Assembly: GCA_016858145.1 (NCBI GenBank)
Contig: JAEHOE010000110.1
Location: 372,001-436,000 of the forward strand
DNA from: Edaphochlamys debaryana
Lineage: Eukaryota > Chlorophyta > Chlorophyceae > Chlamydomonadales
Direction: 5' to 3'
Length of the DNA: 64,000 bases
This document shows positions 48,801 through 61,500 of the stretch, piece after piece. The number at the start of each line of letters is the position of its first letter. Within the stretch, counting starts at the first letter, position 1. The notes under the pieces are model-generated. The model ran no database searches and had not been told where the DNA came from. It worked only from the letters and a program-made list of their open reading frames with translations. The translations under genes and the position numbers were made by a program.

Positions 48801-50459
48801 AGACAATGATGCGCTCCGCCACCTCTGTGGGGGTGGTGGCGCCTGGCGGTACCCAGAGGAGGAGGAGGAGGGTAACATGAGGCATGAGGCGGGCATAGGG
48901 CGCCAGGGGCACTACTTGGTATCAGCGAACAAGGGTCCGTGGCAAGGTGTGTAACCCTCTGCCCATCAAGAGGCCCCGCCTGGGCCCCGCCCAGGCCCCA
49001 TCCAGGCCCAACTCACCCGAGCGGTACGCCCTGGCGTAGTCAACCACCGTAGGCCCCCCGCTGAAGGCGGCGGGGCCCAGACCGGGCCCCTTCGGTCCCG
49101 GCTCCCCGCCCGCCCCTGGGTCCACCCCCGCCCCCGCCGCCGGCCCCGGCCCCGAAGCTGCCTCCAGCTGCCGAGTGTGCGGCAGCAGTCCCTGCTTCAG
49201 CGCTCCCTCCACCGCCGCCAAGGGCCGCAGCACAGCCTCCTTGATGCTTCCAACCCCGCCGCCATTGCCAGATCCAGATCCAGATCTGGATCCAGATCCG
49301 GGGGCGGGCAGCATGGGCGCGGCATGGGGCTCGGGTTCGTGCGTGACTGGATCCACGTCCGGGAGGAAGAGGGGGGGCTCAGGGAGGCGGATGTCGTGCA
49401 GGACCTGGGGGCCGGGGCGGTGGGGGTGGGGGTGGGGGGTGGAGGTGGTGGAGGTGGTCGTCGGGAGCCGCAGTGCCCCACCACCGCCCCGCGCGCAGCA
49501 CGCACAGCCCTGTTACCTCCTCAGCAGCGCCTTCAAGTACTAGACCATCCGTCACACTAGCCCAACACAGCCCGCCCACCCCAATGGCAGCACCCCCTGG
49601 GTAACGTAACGCGCCACCCACACAGCTGCAGCCCCCCTTTCGCAACCAAGAGATCCCGCCCATGCATATGGCAGCCCCTCCCCTACGCTCCCCCAACCCC
49701 CCCCCCCCACACACACACACACACACCTGCGGCACGCCGCTCTGTGTGGCCAGCAGGGGGTAGACCCAGGCCCCCACCCACGACTCCATGGCGGACAGGA
49801 AGAGGGCCAGGGACGCGCCGCGGAGCACGGGGGCACTGGGGGGCGGGGGAGGAGGGCGGGGGGGAAGCGCGTGTGTGAAGGGCTGCTCGTGTGAGCGTGT
49901 GCGTGTATGTGTATGCGTGTGCGGGCGGCGGAGGCCAGGGGGGCGCTACGGAGCACGGGGGCACCACTAAGTGGTGGAGGGCAGCGTGCAGGAGGGAAGG
50001 GAGTGGGGGCAGGAGAGGGGCGGGGGTGTTGGTTGTTGGTCGGGGAAGGGTGTCGGGGGTCCGGGGTCGGGGGCGCGGGCTCCCTCTCGGGCCCTGCTCG
50101 CAGGCCGTCGCGGACTGCCTCCCTCCCTGCCTCTTCCGTCCCTCTTCCGTCCCTGCCTCCTCGATGCCCCCCACGTCGCATGGCCCAGCTTGGGACAACA
50201 GTGGGGAGCGTTGGAGGCAGAGCGCAGCACCGCCCGGACCCTCGCGGCCCGTCGTGTGTGCCTACGGGCCTCTGGCCAAACTCCCGACAACGGCTGCTGC
50301 CAGGCACCAATCGACAAGAATGGTACAGTTATGACGAGACGGGCAATGCAGCCTCAGCGACGTGTGCGATGCCTCACACCTTAGCTCCCGCAGCTCGTAG
50401 GGTTCATCGTCGCCCAGCTCCGTCGCCGGCTTCAGGTGCTGTACGCGCTTTGGCGCCAT
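42822..50459 (-). CDS. FAAH: Fatty acid amide hydrolase, plant-type amidase-signature enzyme
   Basis: Hydrolyses N-acylethanolamines and related fatty acid amides. Seventeen exons give 741 aa in frame: 50380-50459, 49727-49835, 49017-49404, 48692-48842, 48334-48447, 47785-48050, 47373-47422, 47093-47143, 46877-46924, 46513-46734, 45842-46006, 45259-45357, 44823-44876, 44588-44677, 44271-44337, 43475-43632, 42822-42935. The start is MAPKRVQHLKPATE. The amidase triad is complete: lysine near 261 (YAIKDVAD), serine in GGSSSG near 350-355 and the nucleophile near 376 in GSDGGGSIRIPAS. Downstream blocks VPELEQLRVAHTVTI, APDYLQAQRIRARANVHF, VIATPTTPIPAP, MRFVVAANMLGLPAISVP and GLQLLGRPQAEATLL align with the plant FAAH order. 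It is longer than plant FAAH (about 600 aa), through Gly/Ser/Pro-rich inserts in exons 3 and 10. Introns 12 and 14 are GC-AG. Several introns carry copies of exon edges. Confidence 0.92.
43132..43215. repeat. CCCCCA-type simple repeat
   Basis: Runs of CCCCCAC and CCCACAC units in intron 16 of the amidase gene. Simple sequence repeat. Confidence 0.9.
43350..43390 (-). repeat. Copy of amidase exon 16 end and donor
   Basis: CACCTCGAGCACCGCCGCC here matches the true exon 16 end at 43472-43500, about 117 bp away; on the minus strand both read GCGGTGCTCGAG followed by a GTG donor. A weaker third match (CTCGAGCACCGC) lies near 43262. Confidence 0.8.
44960..45115 (-). repeat. 15-17 bp array seeded by amidase exon 13 acceptor
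   Basis: The first element (GATGCGCTGGGCCTGAACC, 44968-44986) copies the exon 13 start and acceptor at 44866-44880. It grades into tandem units like ACAGGGCCTAGATAA and ACAGGGCCTACATCA, at least seven copies, all in intron 12. Confidence 0.75.
45546..45893 (-). repeat. About 108-bp unit, 4 copies of amidase exon 11 end and donor
   Basis: Copies begin at about 45554, 45661, 45769 and 45845. Each contains the last about 48 bases of exon 11 (encoding VAHTVTIVSEMLHNFR) and the donor GTGGGAGGG. Only the 45845 copy is joined to the rest of exon 11; the three downstream ones lie in intron 11 and are almost identical to each other. Confidence 0.92.
46085..46280 (-). repeat. Two copies of amidase exon 11 acceptor and start
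   Basis: The exon 11 start (minus strand CCCCCAG followed by TGGTTCGACCACGC, at 45994-46013) recurs near 46100-46122 and near 46250-46275, both inside intron 10. The latter has CGTCAG before TGGTTCGACC. Between them are GGGCAAGAGT tandem units at 46155-46225. Confidence 0.8.
47645..47692 (-). repeat. Copy of amidase exon 6 end and donor
   Basis: CCCACCGATCGCAACGGGGC matches the true exon 6 end at 47780-47799 with one difference, 129 bp away, including the following CACAGCCCGGC. On the minus strand it reproduces CCCCGTTGCGATCG followed by the donor GTGGGTAA. Confidence 0.85.
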
Positions 50460-52542
50460 TGGTATCCGCTGCTTGCGCCTCGCTCTCGGCGCGAGACCGC
50501 GCGGCGAATGGAGCTGCAAGTAGCACCGCCCTCAGCGTGCGCCGAGCCTATGACGCTTCGTGCTCAGGTCCTATGAGCGATGTGGTGCGAGACACAACTA
50601 GGTCACGCCTCGCGCACGCTGTCCCAGTTGGCGCGACGCGACTCAGCGCAAGCAAGTCGGTGCAGTTGAGCAGAGCGTGAGCGTTGAGCACGCTTGCCGT
50701 GCCTGAGAGACTGCGCACGCAAGGTGCGCTGCGCCTTTAAAGCGGTTGTAGCCGTGAGCTCACGCATCCGGGTGCCGGGCACGGTCTCCCCGCATGCCCT
50801 CGCCGTGCGAAGCCCGATGTCCCCCGAGCTCGCCTTCCGGCGTGCCTCAGGCCACCCCTCGCAGCCAATCCCATCCCCTGCCAGCCCCAGCGTCCCTACG
50901 CGGCCAGGCGAAGGACCAAGAAGGGCCTAGCGGCGCTACCTGCGGTTGGGCACCATCCTTCCACTACACTCAACTACCCGTCCAAAACGACCAACCGCCA
51001 AATGCACGGATCCAGGGCAACTACCTCCCGGGTCAACTTGGCCCCGGACCAGCTGTCAGGATTTAGGGAAAAGATGAGTTGACCATAGCCATCCAGGCGC
51101 ATGTAGACATGCTGGGGGCCGGGGGCGTGGGCTGGGGGGCAGGCAAGTTAGGGGCTTCGTCCCCCCCCCGCCCGACTACCCCCAGCTCCAGGCCTCAACA
51201 ACAACAATTCCAGGGCACTACGACACGGAGATAACGAGCCCAGGGAGCATAACTGTAACGGACTTCCAGCAACAAAGTCCAAGCGCAGAATTTTGGAGCA
51301 TCTCAAGTTAAGGCCACGCCTAGCCCAGGCGTCCTTTGCCCAGGGGGCCTCCCAGGACCTCCCCTGCCCCTCCCCTGGACCTCCCCTGCTCCAACCCGCC
51401 TGGCATGGATGATTGATGTGTGCGCGCTCCAATCACAGCAATACCAGCAGATATCACCGTAGCCAGAAGCCAAACCAGCAGATATCACGTAGCCAGAACT
51501 CAAAATCACCCCCACACCCCACACCCCGCCCGTCCCGCAAACCGTACGAGGCTCGCAATCGGCTTTGCCCAAGCATCCGCACGCCCTGGCGCGTAGGTCC
51601 TCCCGCCTGGATGAACACGGGGTGCGACCCCCTCATCTTGAGACACAAACGACGACACGAAGGTCTGGATCGTGAGAGGGGCCGTCTGCATAGAGTACTT
51701 GGGCCCCTCCGCCGGCCAACACAGGTATGCTCTAGGACTTCATCCAAGCCCGGGCCCTGGGGCAAGATGTATCGCCCTCTTGCCCAATTCCCTCGTACAG
51801 CAGCTCAGTGCGTATCTCGTGAAGAAGCCCGGCTCTTCGATCCCTCTCAGTACGAGGCATACACGCCCACACAGTTTACTTGAGTGACTTTCATAGCTGC
51901 TTAAAACCGCTTCATTTCCAGCGGAAGCCACGCACGGCCACATGCAGGGTACGGCACGATTTGCGCAAAGCACCACCCAAGCCGCATTCCGCAGGAGCCA
52001 TCCTTGCACGGAATCACAAATCACTTTCAACAAACAGGCAAAAGTATCTTTCCCGCCGTCTCCGGCGGTGTGAGGGATGAACAGGCAGCACCCCGAACGA
52101 CCGAGGTCTGCAACCATTGCTTTGGTACCCTTGCTCTCTTGGATGCTGGCGGCAGTGCGCCGCCGCCAGGTATGTACGGTATAAAGGCGCACCGTACCAC
52201 GCATCAAATCAAAGCTTCGTACGGCAGGCCCGAGCGTACGGTACTTATTGGTGAACGTTTCGACAGCACGTAGCCCTCCGTCCGGGCGTCTGCCTGGTGT
52301 GGCATGACCACAAAGTCCCCACCAAAATGTCTTTCATATATACCCACCAGGCAAGCATTTATTGGCGCAGCCGCCTCCCGCCTCTCCCCCTTGCACGCAC
52401 GCCTCGCTGACGGCCCCACATACTTGATTATTCCTCATCTCTCTATCTCTGAGCGAGTACTCTCCGTTCCCAAAGCTGCACTCCAGGCCGTACGTACGGC
52501 AGTGCGCTGTCCCCATGCGGCCGTCCAGGCTGTCCACCTCAG
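50460..52542. other. Intergenic: FAAH promoter and kinase 3' flank
   Basis: About 2.1 kb between two minus-strand genes. The left end holds the FAAH promoter, the right end the kinase 3' UTR. A direct repeat AGCCAGAA plus CCAGCAGATATCAC lies at 51445-51500. I see no supportable coding sequence. Confidence 0.5.
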
Positions 52543-55500
52543 CTAGCGCTTGGCTCCTGGCGTCTGACTGATGCGGGCCAGAAGGCCCTTGACCTCCCTG
52601 ACCACGTCACCCGCTGTGGGCCTCTGCCGGGGGTCCGGGGCCCAGCAGGACATCGCAAGCGCCCTGCGTGTGTACGGCACACACACGCACACGGTTTTGG
52701 CGGGGAATAGGGCGGGGGATGGAGGGGTAATTAGCTTGGCAGGGCGGCGCTGCATGTGCATGCGCAATGGCGGCGGGGCCTTTGCGAAGGCATTCGTTCG
52801 CCAGGCTGACATACAGGGGGCGCGCTTGCGGCTGGCAGATGGATGGACAGGGGCAGTACGTACGGCACTGCGTCGTGCGTACCCCACCCACCTGTACGGC
52901 AGCGGTACGCCGTCCGGGAACACGGGACGCAGGCCGCGCAGTACGGCGTTGGGGATGGACTCTGGATCCAGGTTTGAGAACGGGCGCCTGCCGCGTCCCG
53001 CGACCAGCTCCCACATGAGGATGCCGTACTGCGTGCGCATGCCGTACAGGGGATGGGTGGCGTGTCAGTGTCGGGGGCTTTAGGGCGAGGGTCAGGGGCG
53101 GGGCCCAGGGGACTCTGCCGCGCAATCCAACAAGGGCCATCAGGGCTGCATGCAACCCCCGGTGCAGTTGGATCGGCACCCCCTAGACGCAGATGTCTTC
53201 CTAGCTAGGGCCTTGTTAGGGGTACTAGGAGCAGGCAAGTACGTCACGCGTTTGCCTCACCGAGTAGATGTCAACGGAAGCATTAATGCGCACATCTGCG
53301 GGGCAGGCAGCAGCAGCGGGGCAAGCAACCGGGGTGGCATCAAGCTAATCAAGCATGTATGCACGCACAGAGTAACTTTCCCTACATAACGGACCCACGA
53401 GGAATTGCGCGTACGGCACTCACGTGGCTTCAAGGCCTCAGGCGCCATGTGAGTCACCCTGAGGGCGAGCAGGACGTACCGGCAGGACACGGGATCAGGA
53501 GGGGGATCAGGAGGACGTCGAGGTCAGCGGGGGTTGTGCGAAGGTAGCCTGTATGGATGTTGGCCAAGAGCGAGGCTCCCACCCATTCAGGCGCCCCATC
53601 TATCCAGCCCAGGATCGCAGCCCAGGATCGCGCGTAATCTTGGTCTGCGGCGTGCGTGCACTGGCCGTGCGGCGTGCGTGAAACGAAACACAGGCCCGAA
53701 AGATGCGTTGTGCGATCGTGTGCAGACTCACGTGCCGCAGGCTTGGTCCTGTATGGTATAGAAGCCCCCGCCGGCCCCTCCCGCCCCCGTGCTGCTGCCC
53801 GCGCGGAGACCCGCGAAGCCCGCTGGGCCAGCGCGGGGGCCGCTGGCCGCCGCAGCGAGGGGGCTGGCGCCGCGGGAGCTGTCGTCGTCGGCGTTGGTAG
53901 GGTCCTGGCAGTCGAGCACTGTGACGAAGCCCTGTGTGTGGTGCGGCAGAGAACGGGCAGCGGGTGGGAAAGATAGAGGGCGGGAGGGGCAGGTGTGAGA
54001 TAGAGCCTATGAGTGCGGTGAGGCGAAGCAGGGTTGTTTCACATCCACTCACGAAGTCCCCCAGCTTGGCCGTCCAGCCCCTTGCATCGGCGGTGCTGTT
54101 CTTGAGCAGGATGTTGGCGGGCTTGAGGTCTGGAGGGTGGGACAGGGGGCGGGGGGCGGGGGACAGGGGCCGTTGGGCGGGGGGAAATGCGTGAGGTGGG
54201 CGGTACGCGGGGGGAAACCGCAAGGTCGGAGAAGCCCTATGTATGCCTTGCCGCGGTAGGCGTGCTCCCACGCACCTCTGTGAACCAGTCTGCGCGAGTG
54301 CAGGTGCCGCAGCGCCAGCGCCATCTCCAGTAGCGTCAGGTAGATGCCCTGCGGATGGGACGGAGAATGGCAGAGATCAAAATCAAAGCGAACTACAGTG
54401 ACAATGCAGCGCATCAGCTTTCAACCCCCGCCAACCCCATTCCCAACTGCCAACCGCCGACCACCAGCCAACCCCACAGCGCGCACCCGCATGTCCGCCA
54501 CCCGCATGGTCCCGTTGGGTGTGTCGAGGGTGTACGGCAGCAGCTTGGGGAAGGTACGACTTGTAAGTACGGCAGCCAGGTTGTCATCACAGAGCTGCGA
54601 ATGAAAGGGAGCGTCAGGGCGTGCGGAGTGATTGGTCCTAATGCTGATTGGTCCTAATGCTGCAAAAATGGCGGGAATGGGCGGGGAGGGGCGGCGGCGA
54701 TACGCATGGCTGGGGCCTGCCGGCAGGGGCTGGTCGTACGCACCCACCTCTGTCACGATTGCCGTACAGATGGGTTTACCGACTGCAATGAGAGAGGCAG
54801 AGGCAAGCCAGGGGCATGGGAATGGCACGTTGAGAGTTGGGAGGCGGCGCTATCGAAGGGAGGAGCAGGAAGGCTTCGTCATTGTTTCGGGCTGAGCCCC
54901 CCATGAGGAGACGCACCCTCATCTGCGGTGCCCCGGCTTCGGCGCAGCACGCAGGTCCGGGCTCCGTTAGGTGTGTCCGGCACCACGTGCATCAGTACGA
55001 CGTTGTCGTACACCGCATGGCACTGCACACGCAGTAAACGGGAACAGCTTAGGCTGGGCACGGGATGCATGTGGCGGTTCGCCCAAGCGACTGTCCCCTG
55101 AGGCCGGACAGCCTCAGTGCCCGGACGACCCCGCGCCGTGCAACCACACACATTTGCCCGTACACCCTCGTGCCGTACGTACTTCCGTCCGTCCGTCCGT
55201 CCGTACGGACGGACGGACCTATGCGTACGCAGCCCGTACACACGGACCTGCAGGATGTTGACGTGCTGTATGCTGCACAGCGCGGCCAGCTCCATCGCGC
55301 TGCGGTGCAGCGTGCGTCGAGCGTCCAACTGCTTCCTCGCGTCATCCCTCGCGCGCGCCGCCGCCGCCGCCTCCCCGGCAGCGCCCGGCCCTGCCGCTGC
55401 CGCTGCGGCCGCGGTTGCGGCTGCCGTGGCCGCGTCATCGTCCGAGTCGTCTCCGTCAAGTCGCGGCACCTCGATCAGCTTTGTCGCGACCGGGACGGTG

Positions 55501-58500
55501 CCCAGGAAGCCCTTCAGCACCACGCCGCTTGCGCCCTGGGGTGTGGGCCGGGGTGGGGAGGGAGGGGGTTGGTGAGGGGGACCGTGGGGCTGAGTCGACG
55601 GGTTGGATGGGACAAGACTGCTTGCACGTTGGGTTCGAGTGGTGGAAGCAGCGACAGCCCAGGCACAGAGACTGTGGGGCCGCTGCACGCTAACCGCAGT
55701 AACCGCAGCATGTGCTGTAGATAGCCCTGTGTGGGTGTATGGGGCCCGCATGCTCTCACGTCTCCCAGGAGCTCAGTCAGAGTGAGCTCCTCGATGTCTT
55801 CCCCGCCACCGCCTGCCCCCGTGGCGCCGCCCCTGCAGGCAACAGCACGAGGCCGGGGAGTACGTACGGCAGTCAGGCCACGTGGTCCCGCGGGGGTTGC
55901 GTGCGTGCTTGGCCGTCCCTGCACCGCACGTGCGTACGGCACCTGTCGTACCTGTCGGCTTCGCCGTTCGACGTGGAGGGCACGTGGCCGATCGAGGCGG
56001 CTGCCGAGCGCATGGTCTCCTGTGGGCGCACGTGGGTTGGGTGCGGGGTGGGGAACAGCGGGTTAGCACCCCCGTGGAAGAGCTAGGTGGCGAGGGGTGC
56101 AGTGGCAGAGGGGCTGCATCAACCGGCCGCCGAAAACCGCTAGCTGTCGTACGGTATGTGTGCAGCTGGTCAGCAACCTCGGTGCAGCCCTTCGTCAGAA
56201 TTCGCCCCCCCCCCACCACAAGCCCCAGCAGCTTGGCGTGGGACCCGGTCCGGCGATGGGAGTCAGGCAACCGCCAACCGCCAACCACCAACCACCAACC
56301 GCCCCTTGCCTGGATCGAGTAGACCATGAGGCTCAGGTGGTTCCGGAGCGAGCTCGCGGCGTGCGCCTGGGCGGGGAGGGGTTCGCGGTGGGTGGGTGGG
56401 TACCGGTACCCAGAAGGCAGCGTTACGGTATCGGGTCCCACAAGCTAGCAGTCCACCGCTCAACCGCTCAGCCCTCCACCCGCAAGTGTGGGAGCGCCGA
56501 ATCGGCGCGTCTCAGCACCTCAACGCCACCCACCGCCCCTCAACTGGCACCCCCCCAAACCCCCGAAACCCCCCAGAACCCGCACCCACAACCCGCCCCA
56601 CCGGCTGCACCGTGAGCACGGCCACGGGCGCCACGCCCGAGACCGCGGGCGCGGGCCGGCCCGACCCCAGCGACCCAACCGTGTCGAACAGCCCCAGCAT
56701 ATCGTCGGCCAGGCTGTAGCAGGTGCGGCTGCGGCTGGCTGAGGCCTCTGCCGGGGAATGAAGCAGGGGTTTGGGGGCAGGGCCTAGTGAAGTGAACGCG
56801 GGCAACACGGCATGCATGCCCGCGTCCTCGCCCCCCTCATCTCGCCTCATCCAACAGTACAGTCTCAAACCTCTAGCGTTGCACGGCCCTTCCCTTGTTG
56901 GTCCGAACCCCCTCTTGCACAACTGCAACTGCATCTGCGCCCCCTCTGAGGCACCAGGCCCGGTCCCTGCCTGCCATGGCCTCCTGGGTGCCCATCATGA
57001 AGTTCTGTGCGGCCCTGGCGACTGTGTTGCTGGCGGCGCCCTCCACAGTGCCGCTGTCGGCGGTCGCGAAGAAGCTGTCCGGCAGCTGCATGTGGGACAC
57101 GCGGGGGAGGGAGGGAGGCGTGCTGACCCCATGTGAGTAGCAAGTAAAGCGAGCCAGGAGGAGCGTAGGAGAGGAGTCAAGGGCTGCGCGTGTGAGCCAG
57201 GAGGAGCCGAGGAGAGGGTTGCTCAAGTGTGACAGCGTGCCTGCTGGGGGCGGTGTCTCGGCGACACCTTCCACCCCGAGACGTTGGTTGTGACACTAGA
57301 GATGACTACGCTTTTGTGACTTCTCATCAATGATGCTATTCTTCGTGGCCCCCCGATCCGTGGATCCAGATCTCACGTCCGTGTCCCGAGAGGCCGTGGC
57401 CCGGGCAAGGCGGCTCGGCATCCGCATGGGCGCACACATGATTGGGCGCTGCAGCGCCGCCGCAGCGGCGGCAACCGCCGCGATCGGGCCCGCGCCACCG
57501 CCACAGCCGCTGTCAGTCATGGATCCAGATCCGGGTCCAGGTCCAGCTGCGAGCGCGACCGCGCCGGCCAGATCCGCGGATCTCCGGGACCAGAGCAGGC
57601 CCAGGCCAGGAGGCGAACCTGCAACCGCCAGGCCCCGAGGGGATACCACTGACACGGACGGCGGCGAGGTCGGTGGCACGACGGGCGCGGGGCGGGGTGA
57701 CGGGTCGTTGACGACAACGGCGAAGGTCCCGGGGACGCCGGCTTGGATGGTCGCGACCTCCGCGGCCAGAGGGCCGGCCAGGGCGCAGCGGAGCGGTGGT
57801 GCCAGGAACTGGGGGTCGACGGGGGATGGGGAAGGCAGGGGGCGCCGATGCAGCAGGGTGCGACAGCGGGGTGCGACAAGACTGGTGAGCACTGAAGGGA
57901 GAAACCCTCCCAGCCACCTACGCCGCTACACGCTCGCTGTCGCCCCGCCCGCCTAGACTTGTATGGCGACCAGCACGGGCATCACTAGAACACTCCAAGC
58001 CACTGCCGTGATAAGTTGCAGTGCGACCCACACGAGCCCGGAAACGAGAGTAAACAACGCTCGACAAAGACTCGACATTCGACAGGGCAGGGCAGAGAAC
58101 TGCGCACGGCAGGCTAGGGCGAGCGGGGCCCTGTCGCTCACCCCCTTGAGCAGTCCGTCGGCGCTGGCTCGAACCGCCTCCAGCAGCGGCGGCGGCAGCG
58201 GGCAGTCATAGGCCAGGTACACACCTAGGAACCCGCCGCCGGTGCTGCCGCCGCCATGGCTGCCGCCGCCGCCAGGGCTGTGGAGGCCGCTCCCGAACGC
58301 GTCGCCGCCGCCGCCGCCGCCGTTTACGTCCTCTGCGGCCGCCGCCCTCGGGCTGACGCCACTGGTCGCAGCGGCGGCGGCGGCGGCGGTTGGTGCACTG
58401 GCGGCGGCGCTTGGCGGCCGTCGCGACGGTTCGACTTCACCGGCGCCCAGGCCCACGCCAACGAGGACCAGGGAGCTGACGGTTGACTGACTCATGCCCT

Positions 58501-61500
58501 GCGCCTCGCCGCCGCCGCCACTGCCGGAGCCAGGCCCAGTGGGGCCCAGTACGGCTGCGGTACTGCCGGTACGGGCCAGCCGCGGGCCTTGGCTCCGGAA
58601 CATGGAAGAGTGGACAGAGTGGAACGCGGAAGGGCGGCCGGGCGATGTGGGTCCGGGGCTGGCGCTTCCAGGCCCCGCGCCCGCGCCAGCTGCCGCCGCC
58701 GAAGCCATAAGCATCCCAACGTCGCGGCTCGGACTGCGCACGTCCTGCAGAAAGCGGCCGGCGTTTGGGACCACGATGCCGCCAACGTCGCCGCTGCTGC
58801 CAACGCCGCCGCCGTCGTCATCAACACACGCGGCGCCGCCGGCGGAGAGGGCGCCCGGCGCACAACGGGCGGCCCTGGCCTGCTGGTCCGCTGCTGCCAG
58901 CTGATGGAGTAGCGTGTGGGAGAGGGGGAAAGCCCGGGCGTGCAGCCGCGCCGGCGGCGGCGGCGGCGGCAGCGGCGACGGCAGCTCGGTGCAGGAGCTG
59001 CTCAGGCGGCCGCCGGCGGGGGCGGACGAAAGGATGCCGGATCGGCCGACCAGCATCATTCTCGGCGTTGCCGCGGCGGTGGCGGCCGGGGGTTTCGGCG
59101 AGGCGGCGGCGGCGGCGCCGAAGGCGAGAGCGTCTAAGGAGCCCTGCCAGCTGGCACCAGACGGCTGTTGGGAGGCGGCGGCGGCGGCGGAGGGGCTGCC
59201 GCAGCGGGGGCTGTTGCTGCGGGCCTCGAGGACCGCTGCCAGCGTTACAGAGCCCTGCGTGCAAGGTTATGGTTTGTACGGCACGCGCCGTACGGCACTG
59301 CATATGGGATTGGCCTCGGACACGGCCCTTGCCCCTGCCTCACCTGACCGCCAGCGGTGAGGGCCCGTACCCGGCTGCTGCTCGCCTGTCGTACAGCCGC
59401 CAGCGCCGCCGCCATATCGGCACCGGCCGCCGACGCGGCGGAGGCAGATGCGGGGCGCTGCCCCGGCGGCGGCGGCGGCGGCACCTCCAGGAGGTAAGCG
59501 CACTGCGTCCCGCTGTTCGCGGAAGCTGCCGTACACACCGGCGCGAGGGCCACGTGCACCGTCGTACCCAGTACAAAGCGCCGTTGCACCTGCGGGGTTG
59601 CGGTCGGCGCGGGCTCTTCATGTTCCTGATCGGCCCTTCGCGGTGCGTGTCTTGCTGATACCGCCGTATCCTGCTAGCACGGACCCGTTCCTGACCTTTT
59701 CCCCCTGAGGCCTGACCAGCCTCCTGAGAACACTAGATTCCCAGGTTTCAAAGCCACCCAACAGACAAGGCCCTCACTCGGCCTCTCCCTGCTGCCCCAG
59801 GACTTCGCGCCCCCGTCTTCGAGCCCCCGCCTCCGTTCCACTGCCGTACTCACGTGTTGCTCCAGTGCTGACGTCAGCTCCGTCACCAGCGCCTGCAGCG
59901 TGGGCGCCGCCGCCAGTCGCCGCATCACCCCCGCCAGCCACGACAGCGGCTGCTGCGCCGCCGGGGCGACGCCGCCGTCCGGCGAGCTCTCGGGCCCTGC
60001 TGGGCCCGCACCGTTGCTGCTGATGCCGCCGCTGCCTCCGAGATCGGCTGTGGAGCCGGCCAGCAGCGAGAGGGAGACCATGGCACCCAGGCGCTGCAGC
60101 GCGGGGACGGAGCGCAGCACGCACGCCACGCCGCCGTTGGGGCGCAGCACGTCGCCTGATAGCCACAGCACGGCGGCGGGCGGGCCGCCGCGTGGCCCGG
60201 CACCGCCGCCGATGGGAATGGCCGCGAAAGCGTTGCAGTTGTGGGAGGAAAAGTCGGCGGCGCAGTCGGCCGGGATGGGACCCACGATTGCGCTGGCGGA
60301 AGCTGTGTCGAAGGTGACTGCCGTGGTGGTCAGGGACTCGACGAGCGCCTTGTGTGGGAGCGGGCCCAAGGGTGAAGGGGCTTGGCCGGAGGACCCCGGT
60401 CGGACCAGGGAGAACGTGGCCGGCTCCTGCGTTTCAACGTGGATGGGGGGCCTGCGTCAGTTGAGCTGAGACAGGGAAGGAAGGGGTGGGGCCGTTGGCG
60501 CAGTGGGGAGGGAAGGAATGATGGGGAGGATGGAGATCAGATGGGTGCCGGCTGTGGGGACGAAAGGGTCAGTAGGGGGTTGTAGCCTTGTAGGACACGT
60601 AGGAACGGTCGAGCACAGTCAGGAACCAATGCACGGCGTGCGTGTCGTGAGCCTGCGTGAGCTGCTGTCTGCCGGGGCTAGGCCGGGGTAGGCCGGTCAC
60701 TTTGGAACCCTCCGCCCGCCCAAACTCTGCACGCACGCATGTATGTTCGCACGACAGCACGCACAGCATGTACGCACGCACGCACCAGCGTGGTCAGGGC
60801 TCGCTGCAGGACCAGGAAGGGCGGGTGGTCTGCTGTCGAGTCGAGGAGTTCCCAACTGGACAATTGGCCGCTGCGTTGTTCGGCATTGGCCACCTGAAAA
60901 ACGGGCACCCAGCGGTAGAACGATGAGGCAACAACACGTGGGCGGGTATGGGCGGTCAGCAGGGCGTGAAAGGGAAGCAGGGGTGGGGCGAAGAAGGGAG
61001 CGGGGGAGGCGGGAATGACTAATGCGGTGCAACGGCAGGCAACTGGCCGACGTAAAACGCACCGTGGGACCGCCGGAGCCGACCACCACGTCTATGCTCG
61101 AGCCGACGGCGACATCCCCGTTACCGCAGAGGAGCACCAGTGATGCCGCGCCCGGGGCGTCCCTTGGGGCCAGCCCATAAAGCCTGCAGCGGGACATGAC
61201 CGACAACCGTCAGTCCGAAGACAATCCCCGTCGAATGCCGGGCTTTGCCAGGGCTGGTGAAGCTCGGGAGCTGACGCCCACGAACGCACCGCGCGACGGA
61301 GGCCCCCGTGTGCTTCGAGACGGCAGCCAGGATGCCGGTAATTCGAGCCTCCGTCTGCCCGCCGACACCGCACAGCGCCACCGCCAGGGCTCCGAGTTGC
61401 GCCTCCTGCTCATAGGGGAACCGCGCGGGGGACGTTGCGTTACGAGTTGCGTGCAGAGAGTAGGTCCGCCACATTCAGTAAGCCAGCCTCGACGTGGACT

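Noticed and set aside
55191..55218. Terminal inverted repeat of a transposon
   Set aside because: A single 28-bp palindrome of CCGT units, with no partner, transposase or target duplication seen.
57953..58141. A transmembrane helix (VWVALQLITAVAWSVLVMPV) in the GAF/TKL kinase
   Set aside because: It lies after the strong donor GTGAGC at 58141 in the exon 7 frame and before the acceptor at 57809, so it is best read as intron sequence.
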